Of a DNA stretch of 64,000 nt, positions 1 through 12,316 are shown one piece after another; position 1 is the first letter of the stretch, and each line of letters starts with the position of its first letter. The notes under the pieces were generated by a model, which was not told the DNA's origin, did no database searches, and saw only the letters and a list, made by a program, of their open reading frames with translations. Where the stretch lies: assembly GCF_001411555.2 (NCBI RefSeq), contig NC_049905.1:10073053-10137052 (forward strand), given 5' to 3'. The translations under genes and the position numbers were made by a program. The DNA is from Juglans regia. Lineage: Eukaryota; Streptophyta; Magnoliopsida; Fagales; Juglandaceae.

Positions 1-964
1 CTTGCATGCATAAGCAAGCTAGCTATCGGATAAAGGTGATCAAACGCAGAGACAAGCATTTTTTTAGGTGATCATGCATGTCCCTATCAAAATTGTCTTT
101 AATTTTGTAGACATCAAGTGATGTGAATCATGGATATATACATGATATATTGTTTCAGTCGCAAAAGCAGTACCTTGATCTTCTTTCTTTTCTCCTTTTT
201 ATAATTGATTGTGTTTTGATAGGTTGAGGTCCGAATGTTACACGTACACCTTAATTCCATTAGTAATGGAGCTAGGACACAAGTAGTACGTACTAAATTA
301 AGCTGGAAGAGTTTCTGTAAGCCATCTTGAAACATGATCAGCTTGGGTTGCGAGAGTTCTATCTATTAATGATTACATAATGATATATATTAATGAAGAT
401 TTTGACAAGCTAGCTGCTGCGAGCCTGCAAAACTCTCAAGTCAAATCCTATTTTTATTGAGAATTTGATGATCATTTTTAATTAATAGTATGACATGACA
501 TCGGCCTCATGTATTAATAGGTTATCATCTTCAAGTTTAATTTCATGCACTCTAATCAGAGTTAGCTTATTATAAGTAGTAGTACTTTTTAAGCAAATTA
601 ATAAATATTAACACCCATCATTATACCTTAAAAAAGCTACTTAATTTTGAGATGTATAATTTTTGAATTTTCTTACAAATCAGCAATTATTCACATCGAT
701 CGCACATCTCATAGAGTTGTACGGTATTTTTTTATAAAATCATGTGAGGTCAGGTGTTTTTTATAGAATGTGCAATGTGAAATGGTAAATAATAACTGAT
801 AAGAAAAAATTTTCATAATCTTTTGTGCCCCAACATTGAACTTTTTCTGTGTTGTGTGTAAGAATAAAGCTATTTAGCTCATGGCACGTTTTAGTTAATA
901 TTGCCTAAACGCCGTGGATATTACCATATTTATTAAAAATTTAATGTTGCCCAGTTAGACGGCT
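1..964. other. AT-rich intergenic DNA, no gene seen
   Basis: No coding region with a recognisable domain. The short open frames here are isolated and lack splice-linked partners or protein-family features. The part around 710-800 resembles the repeated AT-rich MITE-like unit also seen near 1,120, 7,780, 30,090 and 54,345. Confidence 0.6.
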
Positions 965-1057
965 TATATATATAGATGGCTACATTAATTACAGCCTATT
1001 GATTTTACTCTTTTTATTTTTTATAGGCTGTAATTAATGTAGCCATCTATATATATA
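965..1057. repeat. Perfect inverted repeat / hairpin (35-bp arms, 23-bp loop)
   Basis: Bases 965-999 are the exact reverse complement of 1,023-1,057, with a 23-base T-rich spacer. A transcript would fold into an uninterrupted 35-bp stem. The right arm abuts a CACTA-type MITE end (1,058-1,104), so the hairpin may be a fold-back element or a snap-back rearrangement. No protein-coding content. Confidence 0.85.
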
Positions 1058-1104
1058 TTTTCGTCGCAAATAACTCATCATAAATATTTATTTTTCTTGT
1101 AGTG
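1058..1104. mobile_element. CACTA-type MITE, right end only
   Basis: This stretch nearly matches the right end of the complete 140-bp CACTA-type MITE at 29,304-29,443: a GTCGCAAATAA block, then CATCATAAATA, ending in TTTTTCTTGTAGTG. The matching left end is not present; the hairpin at 965-1,057 stands where the left part should be. Confidence 0.55.
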
Positions 1105-3689
1105 AGGGTGTGCAAGTACCATGCCCACTTTGTATTTTTTTTTTAAAAAAAGGTCGGGTCTATCATTAAAAAATATATATTTTTTCATATGGTAATTATC
1201 AGATTTACCTGCTTTTTTTAAAGAGAGTGTGTTGGCTTGTATACCCTAAAATTACAAATATAATTTCTTTTCTATTTATATATAATTAGAGCCACTTTAT
1301 TAAAAGGTATATATATATATTTACAAGTCATCATGTACTAGTCTTTCTTCGAAAGATAGATGCAGAGAGATAAAAAGGAGAGGAGCCATGCATTTTACTT
1401 TGTGCAAGCTGCATGCTCTCATGCATTGATCAATCCTTGACAAACACTATTCGGTATGTAATGTTGGTGTGAATTCAACTTCAATCAATTCTGTGAAGCA
1501 CACATGATGTCTGTCTGGTGCTCTGTGTTTTTTGTTGTTTGTTTTAGCTAGCTAGCTTTCCTTTCTTTAGTTTCTAATCGCCCGCATTCATCGTACCCTT
1601 TCTCATGTGTCATTGTCTCCCCCAAGCCCAAGTCTTTATACGATGTCGACCCTACCAGGCATGCATGCATGCAACCAGTGGTGGTTGGCATACACTAATC
1701 CTCCAAAGTTGTTGAGATAATATTCTCTATACTCTAGTCCTTTTCTTTATCATCTTATTTTTTCCTCAATAAAAAGATCAATAGGATGATACAATTAATC
1801 AAAACTGATTTTCCTGTTTGAGCGTATGATCATAATAGCATCTTACCTGTTGGGAACTAGATAGGAGGGTTTTAGATGGCGGGAACCGGCGCAAGCCCTC
1901 CCTCGAGACGGATTTGAGTCATAACTTAGACTCTAATCCCACGTGATCCTTAGTTTAATTTTTTTTTTTAAAAAAAAAATAAAAAGTAAAAAAACACTAA
2001 AATTTATTTGTGTATCTTAAAAAGCTAGCTAGTCTACTTCGGCTTATCATGTGCCTCAAAAAAGGAGTCCAGAAAAGTGTGTAAATTCCCAAAATAGAGC
2101 CGGTGGGCCTGTTTTAGGGGACAAATGGTATCCCCATGATTACAAACTTGCAATTGGGGCATCAAACAAGCATAACTAGGTAGGTGCTTTTAGCAAAGTT
2201 TAATATTTGACAACACAAAAAAATTTATAAAGAAGAAAAAAAAGTAAGGTCACACATTCATCATTAAATTCTTTTTCTTAAGGATAATGCTGAACTCAGA
2301 AACATTATAATGGATAAAAGATCTTGTGGTCTGGGGCTTAGATATTTTTCTAGAGTAGCTTTCATCAACGGCTAAGTACTTATTGTGATAAGAAAAGGAT
2401 TGAACTAAGAGGGGACCATTCCCCCAATCCATTTCTCACCCTTATTTGATATTTATATTATTGCTGTATAGAAATACTTTAATCACAAAAAGATTATATA
2501 AATGTAAACTTACAGAGAGACGTGATTTTATATGCTTTGTTAAATTGTAAAATTACTTTTATCGTGAAGTAAATCTAATGAATTGTATGAAACCGTGTCA
2601 CTTTGTGAGTTTATTTTTATGTAATTTCTTGAAACCGTAAGTTTGAACTCAAAACTATGCTTCCATATATAGAAGACATGATTGATATAATTAATGTTGT
2701 TTATAAGGAGATGGTGAAATTTGAGCCAATTAATGACATCATAATTAATGACAATTAATTCAAGTAAAAAGAAAAGTCATAAAAATAAGATAAGATAAGC
2801 CTAATGAATCACAATTATGAGTCCCAACTGTTTCCTTAATTATATCGAGTTTGGTGTCTGGTTTGGAGGGGTCGATTTGGTCGAATATTGAAAGGGAAAG
2901 CTGAGTTAATATGTTGGGTTTGGTTTTCAGCATCATAGGAAACCAATTTCCATCAAGGTTATGACCAGAACTTTCTATTGTTTCCCTTCCATCGTACCAA
3001 TGTCGACTAAAACCTCCAAATCTCAAGGATTCTGTGTGCGCGCATGCGCCCCTTTAGCTATCCAAAAAATGGCTGTCCTGAGTGACCAGACACAAAGGAA
3101 ATCTGTGACCCCTTGCATGTGACTGTGTCGTTTTGGGAATACGACGGCCATTAGACCACCCACATCTTTTAGGCTATATGACAAAGTCTAATGGTCTGGC
3201 AATGGGATATATGGGGTCGTATTGATCTCTCTATCTTCTAAAACAATGGCTTGGTACGGGATTGAAGTGACATTTTGTTTTGTGCAGAGGAAACGTCATA
3301 TTGGCATAAGCCACTTGAACCAAATTCCAAGAGGCTTTACCTCTGATCATGACGTTCCAAGTTCTCGTGAGTTTCTCAACAAAAATCCTTTCCATTTTAC
3401 TTGAAATCGATAGTACTATTCATTTAGTTTGATATTCGCTCATGTATACTAACAGTAATTAGATTTGTTAGGGATAAAGTTAGATGAATGAGCCCTACAG
3501 TAACAAAAAATAGGCCAAAATCTTGTAATAGGATGATGGAAAAGAGACCAAAAGGAGAGAGACAACACATGGAGATCAGGACTTTGGGGCTTCACTTTCT
3601 TAGACGAGAGGACTTTGGGCCTTCACTTTCTTAGTCATTCTTCTCCCTAGATGCCATTGTAATAGATAACTTAGACGAGAGGATGCGGT
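1105..3689. other. Intergenic DNA, no gene recognised
   Basis: Low-complexity AT-rich sequence. Around 1,120-1,255 is a copy of an AT-rich repeat that recurs near 7,830, 30,100 and 54,345. The open frame at 2,760-3,026 on the minus strand (88 codons) has balanced composition, but I can link it to no family and no splice partner. A duplicated phrase (GGACTTTGGG followed by CTTCACTTTCTTAG) occurs at about 3,580 and 3,610. Confidence 0.5.
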
Positions 3690-4359
3690 TAGGGGTAGCA
3701 AATTATGTTTGTGTCATGTCAAGTATTTATGGACATTCAATTATATGAGTTAATTCGAATATAACCCATTAAACTAAACAGGTCATATCTTCAAGTCTTA
3801 ACATGATTCATTTAAATAACAGGTAATACGACATGACCCGTTTAAAACTAATTAGAAATGACTCAATACGGCATGATCAATTTCAATCCGTTTTATGTAA
3901 AGAGTTGAACTGACTCGCATAACTCATTCAACTTTAGTAACATAATTTAATATAAAAGTTAAAATCTACATTTATTAGTAGCCACAATATCTATATAAAA
4001 AAAAAAAAACAATAACACTACCTACTAATAAAACATATCAATATTTTTTAGATTTTAACCTATAATAAAATTAATATTACAAGCCTAACAATAAAAAAAA
4101 TATGAGCATAGGTCCAAAATTATAATCTCAAAAATTACAACCAAACAATAATAAAATTATAATTTTAAAATAAAACTTAAACGGATTATTGTATGCAAGT
4201 TAATTTTGGAGTTAAGCAAGTTGACCTATTTATTAATAATATCTTAACAGATTAATCCATTTTAATTCGAACTCATTTATTTCAAATCCAAACTTATTAA
4301 TTTCATGTTAGATTTATAGATAGTGCCACGTATTGCCACCTATCAAATTTGACACTCTA
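3690..4359. mobile_element. Probable hAT-like non-autonomous element (decayed)
   Basis: The left end TTAGGGGTAGCAAATT and the right end, read on the other strand as TTTAGAGTGTCAAATT, form an imperfect terminal inverted repeat of the TAGGGGTG type seen in the better-preserved elements at 34,473 and 26,511. The interior is AT-rich and non-coding, with degenerate ATGACCCG-like subterminal repeats. No clear 8-bp target duplication is visible, so the limits are approximate. Confidence 0.4.
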
Positions 4360-7222
4360 AACCTTTAAATATAAGACTTATGAACCACGTAAAATTTCCC
4401 ATCCCATTAATATTTGTGATTCATACAATATTTTATTAACTGAGCAAGCCATAAATGTGCATCACAGGCACAATCAATCAAAGCAACGCATGGGCCATGC
4501 GGTTGGTTATCGCATTAATTGTAAAAACGCACAAACAAATTAAATAGTAAGTGAAAGGACATAGTAGTAGTACTAGTGATCTGGTCCACACAGCTTTTAA
4601 CTGGGTATCATCTATTTCAAAATTGCTCAGCACATTACAGAAGATCATGATAACTATAACTCAAGCCAAAAATAAACAATAGTAATTATAATTTGTCCGC
4701 GTATGCTCATTTTTCTTTCCTTATTTCTTGCCTTTCGGCCAACAAGGTCATGTACGCATGCATGAGTTCGGTTTTTGTCAACTTTGGACGCATGTCTAGC
4801 CTCAAACTGATGATCTTCGATCGATCGCATTACTGGCCGGGTCGACATGTTTTTGATAATTTTGGGGAAGTGGGCTCCTTGTTGTGTCGAGCATGCATGC
4901 ATGCTTGCATTATATTATATATAGTTCCATTCATGAATTGGTAGTATCCGATTTATTCTAGACCAGGCCTGGTCTCGATCGAAAATGTGGCCCTTCCCTT
5001 CATCAATTAACGTCGTGTCAAGCGAAAAAAGCTTTTGTCTTTGTCTTGTGTCTAGATAGGGTTAAACTTTCTAACATGTTTGTTTCCACAAATAAAGTAC
5101 CACAATTTCATCGAGCTGCTAGCTGGAAATTTTGCACAAGGCGACGATCCTTGATTAGTTTTCAAAGCAATGCTATGTTTGAAATGGGGCTTTGCTTTTT
5201 CTCTTTCTCTTGTATATTCCTATGAATTTGTGGTAGGGGAGGTAGCTTATAGGGAGCACATTGCAAGGGAGGGCTCGAACATTGTCTTGGCAATTAGTTA
5301 TGGTTTTATAGACTTTCGTTCATACATTTTTCACTGGGGAAAATTCAATTTTTATAATGGTTTAACTTAAAAAGGGATTACACCCTTATATTCCTGGCAT
5401 CTTTTTCGGGCTAATCGGTCGTATGTAACACGGTTTAAGTCCTACATCTCTAGTTAAGATATATTTTGATATCATTTATAACGTCTCAATAAAATGTCCA
5501 AGTTATATGACCTGTACTTCAAAATGACTAGTTAATTATATAATTGAAGTCTCATTAGAACATTATAAAGAACAAAAACTTCTCATTGTCAAGTAATGTG
5601 AATCACATATACCAAAAATTCTTATCATCACTATTGCAGACAAAATAGTGTGATGAAGTGGGAAAACCATTGGGTAAGTTGCGACATCAAATGAGTTTAG
5701 GAAAAGAAAAATTCTATTAATTATCCCACATACCATGCACATACCATACTTATTTTTATTTTCACTTCTTACCAAATTTGTATGGTGTATGAATGATAAG
5801 TATAAGAATTTAATTAATTTAAAAAAAATAAAAAATAAAAAATAAATATAAATATAATACGTGAAAATAATGAGTAGGAAAACTCATTTCCAAATGCTAC
5901 TAAGAAGTCTATTGATTTTCTCAGCACAGGCTTCAAAGTTCAGCTTGGATTGTGTTGAAAAGGCCCCGGCGTTATGTATAAGTGATGTGAAGTGTAGAGC
6001 AGCGTAAACGAGCAGTGAATAATCCAAATCTATGCAACATAATTGCTATATTTACAAAAAAAAATTTATAAAAGTAAATTTATAAATCGATGTATGATTT
6101 ATGTGATATATTAGATCTATTTACAGTAAAAATAACTTTACAATTTGATATATTATATTAAACTACGTAATTTTTTTTTTAAAATCTCTCGTGATTAAAC
6201 ATTTCTCTTTATTTAATTTATAAGCAACACAGGTCAGGTTAAATTTATCCTAAAGCTGTATTTTTATATGTTTATATACTGTTCACTTGTTTTTCTGCTA
6301 GCTTGTTCAAGAACTTCTTAATTTTGATAAAGTAAATTACTTATATTATATGTTTTAATTTTATCCACAAATTTTGACAAACCATCTTTGGAGTTTTGTA
6401 AATATGTTTTAAGGTTAAATACAAAAGCTGTCCCTATAGTTGGTCTCAAGATTAAATTTCTAGGTTACAGCTAAAGTCAAAGTCAAAATTTGTTTGAAAT
6501 TATATGTTTTGGATAAAACCGAAGTCATTCAATATATAACGATTATTCATATATTAGTCAAAATAGTAATATAATACTATTTTTTGAATAATAATATTTT
6601 TCATATTTTGCAACTATACTAATTATATGTTAATTAATAATTGGAGATAATAATATTAATAACCATGAAAAAAATCAATTAATTAATATTATTATTGACA
6701 ATGTTAATTAATAATTGGAGATAGTATGAATATTTTGGAATAAAATATGTGTTTTGGCTATGAACAGTATCTAGTCAAAGATGCAGAAATGTTTGGATTT
6801 ACTGTAACTCATAGTCTTACTTGAAGGACTTTAGCTAGTCCAATGTAACTGATTTAATAAAAAACTAGCCATATTTTTGGCTTCACTAACATTTAGCTAG
6901 TCCAATTTCTATTGCTCTACATGTTACTTCAAAAAATAAAAAATGAAAATACATAAGGATAATATTTTTCTAAAAACAATTGAAAAACTAAGGATTTTTT
7001 CTCAAAGAAAACCCTCCTTTGGGCTTTATGTTGAGCCACCTTGTGGTGACCCAGTCCAGACCACCGTGGAGCTGGGCTGTGATGTCCAACTTTGGCTAGC
7101 CCAAAGGTGGCTGCCCCACGGCCCCCACCCTCCACCAATTAAAAAGACTCAGAGAAAATTGATTTTGAGACAAAAGTTTTGTATTTAACCATACTTTAAT
7201 TTAGATAGTTTATATATATATA
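4360..7222. other. Intergenic DNA with unclassified repeats
   Basis: No gene recognised. The region 6,530-6,920 shares blocks (ATATGTTAATTAATAATT; ATTTACTGTAACTCA; TTTAGCTA) in the same order with 47,140-47,600, inside an intron of the MLO-like gene, so both are copies of one AT-rich repeat. A phrase of about 23 bp (TTAATTAATAATTGGAGATA core) is also directly duplicated at 6,626 and 6,699. A GC-richer block at 7,020-7,135 has a local base composition unlike its surroundings but no identified family. Confidence 0.5.
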
Positions 7223-7711
7223 TCTCTATATATAAAGAACCTATGAAACGAAATTTTCTTGTTTTAACAGAAATTTCTTGTTTTAACGGAATATGCTGGT
7301 TTTCATTAACTTTTCATCCGTTTGTAATAATTACAGAACACAAGGATACAATTGTATTTTCATTTACATTCTATTTATGGCTACTTTTATGGTTTCTGTT
7401 AGTTTCTATTCCACTATTAATATTTTTAAATCTGCTAATAAAGCAAATTTATTATAATAATAATCATGGATTCAATTTTCAATTTGAAAATACGTTATAA
7501 TAGGAAAACAGATTTATGTAGATTTGTCTTTTCGTATTCATTATAATAGGAAAGCATTATAATAATTTATAAATAGACTATCTTTCAATAGCTTTTAAGA
7601 TATATATTAGTAATAAAATAATAAGATATATGTACTTTATTTTTATTTTAATAAAATATATTAATACTTTAAACTGCGCATACGTGCCTCAGGCACGTAA
7701 CACCTTACTAG
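7223..7711 (+). mobile_element. Non-autonomous Helitron
   Basis: The 489-bp segment starts TCTCTATATATAAAG just after an A and ends CTAG just before a T, the classic Helitron insertion between A and T without target duplication. Ten bases before the terminal CTAG is a palindromic hairpin, ACGTGCCT-C-AGGCACGT (7,682-7,698), as expected for the Helitron 3' terminator. The interior is AT-rich and encodes no Rep/helicase, so movement would need an autonomous partner. The call rests on the 5' TC, the hairpin and the CTRR end together; no second copy is visible here. Confidence 0.72.
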
Positions 7712-7744
7712 TATATATATAAATATATATATATATATATAATT

Positions 7745-7960
7745 ACCATCATAAGAATTTTAACGCATACGGTATTAGGAATGAGAAAAAATATTTATAA
7801 CTGTGAATTATACAATTATTGCGTAATCGTTTTTAAAAAGTGAATAAAATGAGGTGCCCACGTAAAAAAAATTAATTTTTTAATAGTAAATCTCACTCTA
7901 TTTCAAAACAATTACGTGACGTTTACGCATTTCACAATTATATGTAAAATTATTCGTTAG
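7745..7960. repeat. AT-rich MITE-like repeat with imperfect inverted ends
   Basis: The ends (ACTGTGAATTATACAATTATTGCG and, inverted, ACGCATTTCACAATTATATG) are imperfect inverted repeats, and the centre carries AAAAAATTAATTTTTTAATAG flanked by TGAATAAAATGAGG-like text. Related copies occur near 1,120-1,255, 30,065-30,235 and 54,340-54,475. No coding capacity. Superfamily not determined. Confidence 0.5.
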
Positions 7961-8204
7961 AAATATAATTTCTTCTTATTTTATCAATTACTTCAAATAT
8001 TCACGTTGTAAAGTGAAAAATATTATTATAAAAATAATAAAGACGAAGTCATTCAAGTCGAGTTTCATATAAGTTACATAACGACTCATTAGATAAACGA
8101 ATTAAGCCGATTTCAAGTTTACCCATCAATTAGAAAAGACGGATCGAGTAACTTATTTATTTACAACACTAAGAATATGAGTTTTTTTATTTTTTTTTTA
8201 ATTT

Positions 8205-8340
8205 GATTAGGGTCTAGATTGGATATTTAGAATACCTCACAACTGTTTATTATTTTATTATTACTATTCACTACTATTCAATATTCTATAATTATTCTTT
8301 TACTATTATTCATAAAATACTTGAAAATATCTCATTAGCT
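8205..8340. mobile_element. MITE of the GTTTGGATAGTG-type family (diverged)
   Basis: AT-rich unit with TTACTATTCACTACTATTCA-like internal repeats and ends resembling the copy at 43,206-43,372. Non-coding, and decayed compared with the clearest copies. Confidence 0.4.
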
Positions 8341-8727
8341 GAACGCAATTTTGTGCGAGTATGGCCAAGCAATATGGTAACATCTTAAAAAGATTTGTGT
8401 TACCAGCCCCATTGATTGGCCCCATCGCATGTTGTTGACATTACAGAAACATCTGGTGGCACATTGGGACCAATAGACTATGATGCCCCACATGAATTTA
8501 AGAAATCTGGACTGTGTTAGCATGAAGAACAACATTTGGTTTAGTTTCTAATTAAAGTTTACCTTTAGCAATTATAGTCAAGCCAAATTCTAATAAGAAT
8601 GCTCGAGTTTGATTAACATATTCCAACTCAAATCGAATTCGAATATCTTTTTCTATAAACTCGACCTGCTTAATACGAGCATGAATCGAGCCAAGCTAAG
8701 TTTCTACAAAGATTTAGTTTAGTCTCG

Positions 8728-8920
8728 GTTTGAATTGGAAACTTATCTCAACTCATCTCATCTTATCATTATAATTTTATCAAATTCCTACATAAAATAT
8801 AATAAACAATTTAACTTTTTTAAATTTCAAAATAATAATAATATTAAAAAATAATATTATAATAATATTTTATTCTACTATTCACAAATCATCTCAACTT
8901 ATCTCAAAATCCAAACGGAA
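8728..8920 (-). mobile_element. MITE, ATGAGATGAGATG family
   Basis: A short AT-rich element bounded by GGTTTGAATTGG on the left and AATCCAAACGG on the right, giving inverted GTTTGGAT-type ends. Inside are CAACTCATCTCATC at one end, CATCTCAACTTATCTC at the other and the core AATATAATAAACAATTTAAC shared with the copies at 14,552, 15,250, 16,647 and 31,065. Confidence 0.65.
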
Positions 8921-9458
8921 CCTGTTCCACCCAATATTAGTGTTCACATCTCCAGTCCTGTCCATTCTTTTTACTCACCATTGCATTTGTTTCACTATCT
9001 CAGATTGTTAGCCACTCTTGTCAAGCAATGACAACCCAAGAATTAGACAAGAAAATTTCCGTACTGCAATGTAAAAGAGACGTCACAAAATAATGTAGTT
9101 ATCCTACCAGATTGGCTGCTGAAAATGTTTCCCTTCTGCTACATGTAAGTATACACATTCAGACAGACACAAAAGATATGCACGCATGCAAATGAAAGAG
9201 TCATTGCAAGTGTTCATAAATTTATAAAACAACACAATTGGACCCAGACCTAGCTATTAGCTTAAGCTTTTGAACTCTACATTGTCCAAATACACTATAC
9301 AATATTTCTCATCAATTCAACAGAAATTAAGGTCCAATGAAGAGTCTAGATAAGTGGTGAGCATTTGGTACAATATGAAACCAAAGTGACACAGGTCGAT
9401 CGAACATGTTTCATAGACATTGACAGATTTTAGTTTGTTCTGGTATGAACGAGGCTCT

Positions 9459-11215
9459 TCAAGAACGTATTCCTTGATCTGTCTGTCCCTGCATGTCATC
9501 TCGATCACCACTTGTCTCGGAGGTGCCGGACATCCCGTATTGTTCCATACCCGAATCCACCCCTCCTGTGTTGCTTCCATGCTTGGATAATCCATAGCTA
9601 TCAGAAACTACTCTCCACTCTGTCTGCTCAGATAGGCACCCATGGCGTGCCAAATACCTCTTCAGCTCAACACGGAGGTTCCTCAAAGGCTAAGACCATC
9701 AACACCCAATAAAATTAACTGCTAGCAATATTGAAGTTTCTTTCTTGCCAAACAAATGAATTAAACAATGATTGCAATCAACCCTATTGAATTAGAAGAC
9801 TAAAGGCACGAACTTCGGGAAGATAAACACGACTTTTTATAAGAAAACAAGCAAACCTCGGCTTTGGATTCAAAGGCAAGGCGAAAGAAAGCAGCCGACA
9901 CGAAATGCTTCCCGACGGACTCCGACAACTTGATCTGATTAAGCCAGTAGGACGAAGTTTCCAGCCTATCGAATCGGCACTTGCTGCAATTCTCAGCACT
10001 GTGGTACGGCGTGCCTGGGATTTTTAGCCTAGTTAAAGAAGCCGACGCCACCGGAGTCCGCGGCGCAACAGCGTTTTCTGCCTCCACAGTGTTTGCGGTT
10101 TTTTCTTCAACGTGGTCTGGAAAAGAAACGATCTTCTTCTTCAATCTGGGTCTTGCCTTTTCCGGAGATTTCTTCTCCACCGCGGCAGTTTCCGCAGGTT
10201 GCGGAGTGTTTTGGGTCGAATTAGGTTGTTTTTCAGCGAAACCACTTGAGGTTTTAATAATGGCAGATGATTTCTTCTCCACTGCGGCAGTGCCCGCCAG
10301 TTGCGGACTGTTTTGGGTCGATTTAGGTTGCTTTTCAACGAAACCACTTGAGGATTTGATAATGGCAGGGGACTTCTTCTTCACCGCGGCAGTTTCCGCA
10401 GGTTGCGGAGTGTTTTGGGTCGATTCAGGTTGCTTTTCAGCGAAACCACTTGAGGTTTTGTTAATGGCAGGAGACTTCTTCTCCACCGCTGCAGTGTCCG
10501 CAGGTTGCGTAGTGTTCTGGGTCGATATAGGTTGCTTTTCCTCGAAACCACTTGAGGTTTTGACAATGGTAGGGGACTTCTTAGCCACTGCGTCAGTACC
10601 CGCAGGTTGCGTAGAGTCTTGGGTCGATTCAGGTTGCTTTTCACCGAAACCAGCGGAGGGTTTGATAGTGGCAGGGGACTTCTCCTCTACCGCGGCAGTT
10701 TCCGCAGGTTGCGGAGTGATTTGGGTCGATTTAGGTTGCTTTTCGGCGAATTCACTTGAGGGTTTGATAATGGCAGGGGACTTCTTGTCTACCGCGGCAG
10801 AACGCATAGGTTTCGGAGTGTTTTGGGTCGATTTAGGTGGCTTTTCAGCGAAATCACTTGAGGGTTTGATAATAGGTTTCTGGGTTGCAGTTTTTGCCAA
10901 TAAGTTTCCATTGCGGACCGTTCCAAACACCCTCCTCTGCCTAGAAACAGAGCATCAGAAACTTTGGTAAAAAAGAAACCCAAAAAACAGGGAAAAAAAA
11001 AGAACAACAACGTCGGATTAGTCCATTACCTGGAAATTGGAAGTGCATTGGCAACAGTGTTTGGAACTACAGAACTTTTCCTGCTAGTTTCCGGTTTTAA
11101 AGGTTGAGATTTGCCTGCGTCAGCGAGTAAATATGAGTGATTACTAACCAAAACCCAAAAAAATAAAGTAAAAACAAACTCAAGTACCTGGAAATGGGGT
11201 CGAATTGGGATCCAT
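9459..11215 (-). CDS. Repeat-containing plant protein of unknown function (4 exons)
   Basis: Predicted exons on the minus strand are 11,215-11,188, 11,114-11,030, 10,940-9,857 and 9,689-9,459. All have GT-AG borders and phases that add up, giving 475 aa. The start at 11,215 is chosen because its frame alone enters exon 2 correctly (MDPNSTPFP, then GKSQPLK). The large third exon encodes seven tandem repeats of 34 residues (102 bp; KSPAIIKxSSGFAEKQPxST consensus), rich in K, S, P, Q and T and probably disordered. A compact C-terminal domain follows, with a CSKCRF pair of cysteines, a SYWLNQIKLSESVGKHFVS helix-like stretch and RNLRVELKRYL. That domain looks like a conserved plant family of unknown function, but I cannot name it with certainty. 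No signal peptide or membrane segment is seen. Alternative splice choices are possible. Confidence 0.8.
10160..10880 (-). repeat. Seven-copy 102-bp coding minisatellite
   Basis: In-frame tandem array in exon 3 of the gene at 9,459-11,215. On the plus strand the phrase GCGGCAGT recurs near 10,182, 10,284 and 10,387 at a 102-bp period. Each unit encodes 34 residues. The most divergent unit lies at the N-terminal side (near 10,800-10,880) and the most alike ones in the middle, as in arrays growing by unequal exchange. A long open frame on the opposite strand is a by-product of this periodicity. Confidence 0.85.
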
Positions 11216-11399
11216 TGAAAGGAGTTAGAAGGTGATTTGGGATGAGAAAGTCCAAAAAATTTGAAACGCCTGGAACAGCGAGAGTGTAGATCGAAGAAGG
11301 GGTCTTTGACGAGGACAGGTAGATTTTGAACGTTTGAATCGAAGAGAAAAGGCGGCAACAGGTTCCCATGAATGAGCGGTTAACAGACTCTCTCCCCTT

Positions 11400-12316
11400 G
11401 GGCTAAGCTTGGAATTCTTCTTCTAGTTCTAAGGGCCACTAGAGGCCTCTTTGGGCAAAGACAAGACAGACCCATTCTGTTTGCATGTTGGCTTGGGTTT
11501 TCATGTTGAATTTAGTAACTTCTTTTAGAAATTGTTGTGATCTATTTTCTCTACAAATGACAAAAAGAGTTACTCTATTCCAAGGTTATTATTGGATTCA
11601 CAACATCTTATTTCTTACCTCCACTTAATTATCGTCATTTTATAAATATAATAGATCTCACAGTAAATAGTATACTGTACTTTTTTATTAGCTAACGAGA
11701 TTATATATGTTAGAATAATGCAACTATGCCATTACCTCATCAATTTGTCTTCTTATTTTGATCACTTATATATTTAATTTTTTTTAATGGTTAAGGAAGT
11801 AACTATTAGTGTATTTATCTTTTTTTAAAAATGTTTAAACATAATTAAAAAATATTTAAAAAAAAAGAAAAAAAAGTATAATTTACACTTAACTGCACAC
11901 AGAATAGGCATATGCAAGCCACAGAGTAGCATCAGTCATATATATAAAGGCATTGGCATTATAATTGACTTTTGGAGTCATTGGCATTAAAAGAATAAAG
12001 GATGATCCAAGTGTTATGAAAGAGTCGAGCTACTCTACTGTCCAGAGTAACCTGCTCAGTTTGACCGCACAACATTTTTTGAGTTTTTATTTTTTCTTTA
12101 TTTTTCTTTTCACATTTTTTAAATATTTTTAAAAATAAAAAATACATCAATACACTTAAAATCACTTTCTTAATCACTAAGTAAAAAAAAATAAATTTTT
12201 TTTTTCCGAGCAGTACACTTGAGCAGTAACATGGAGGCGGCAGAGTAGGCTTTTTCATTATGAAAAGTGTTAACATTTTATTTAGTAAGATGAAAATGGG
12301 AGTGGCTTTGGGCCTC
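11400..12316. other. Upstream flank of the repeat-protein gene; no gene seen
   Basis: The region from about 11,216 to 11,400 should hold the 5' untranslated region and promoter of the minus-strand gene; no confident TATA box was chosen. Beyond that the sequence is AT-rich, with copies of AT-rich repeat fragments at 11,800-11,880 and 12,090-12,210 and no recognisable gene. Confidence 0.5.

Noticed and set aside
2760..3026. Minus-strand frame with protein-like composition
   Set aside because: No recognisable motif, no start context or splice partner, and flanking sequence is non-coding. Could be a decayed exon, but this cannot be supported.
6929..7188. Open frames on both strands in a GC-richer block
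   Set aside because: Short, overlapping on both strands and proline/glycine-rich from base composition alone. More likely a repeat fragment than a gene.
9981..10970. Long plus-strand open frame (329 codons) opposite the repeat-protein gene
   Set aside because: It mirrors the 102-bp tandem repeats on the other strand. The minus-strand reading has consistent splice sites and a non-repetitive conserved-looking C-terminal domain, while the plus reading has neither.
11026..11358. Minus-strand frame of 110 codons as the N-terminus of the repeat protein
   Set aside because: It crosses a good GT-AG intron (11,187-11,115). The short exon starting at 11,215 joins exon 2 in the correct phase, so the longer frame includes intron sequence.
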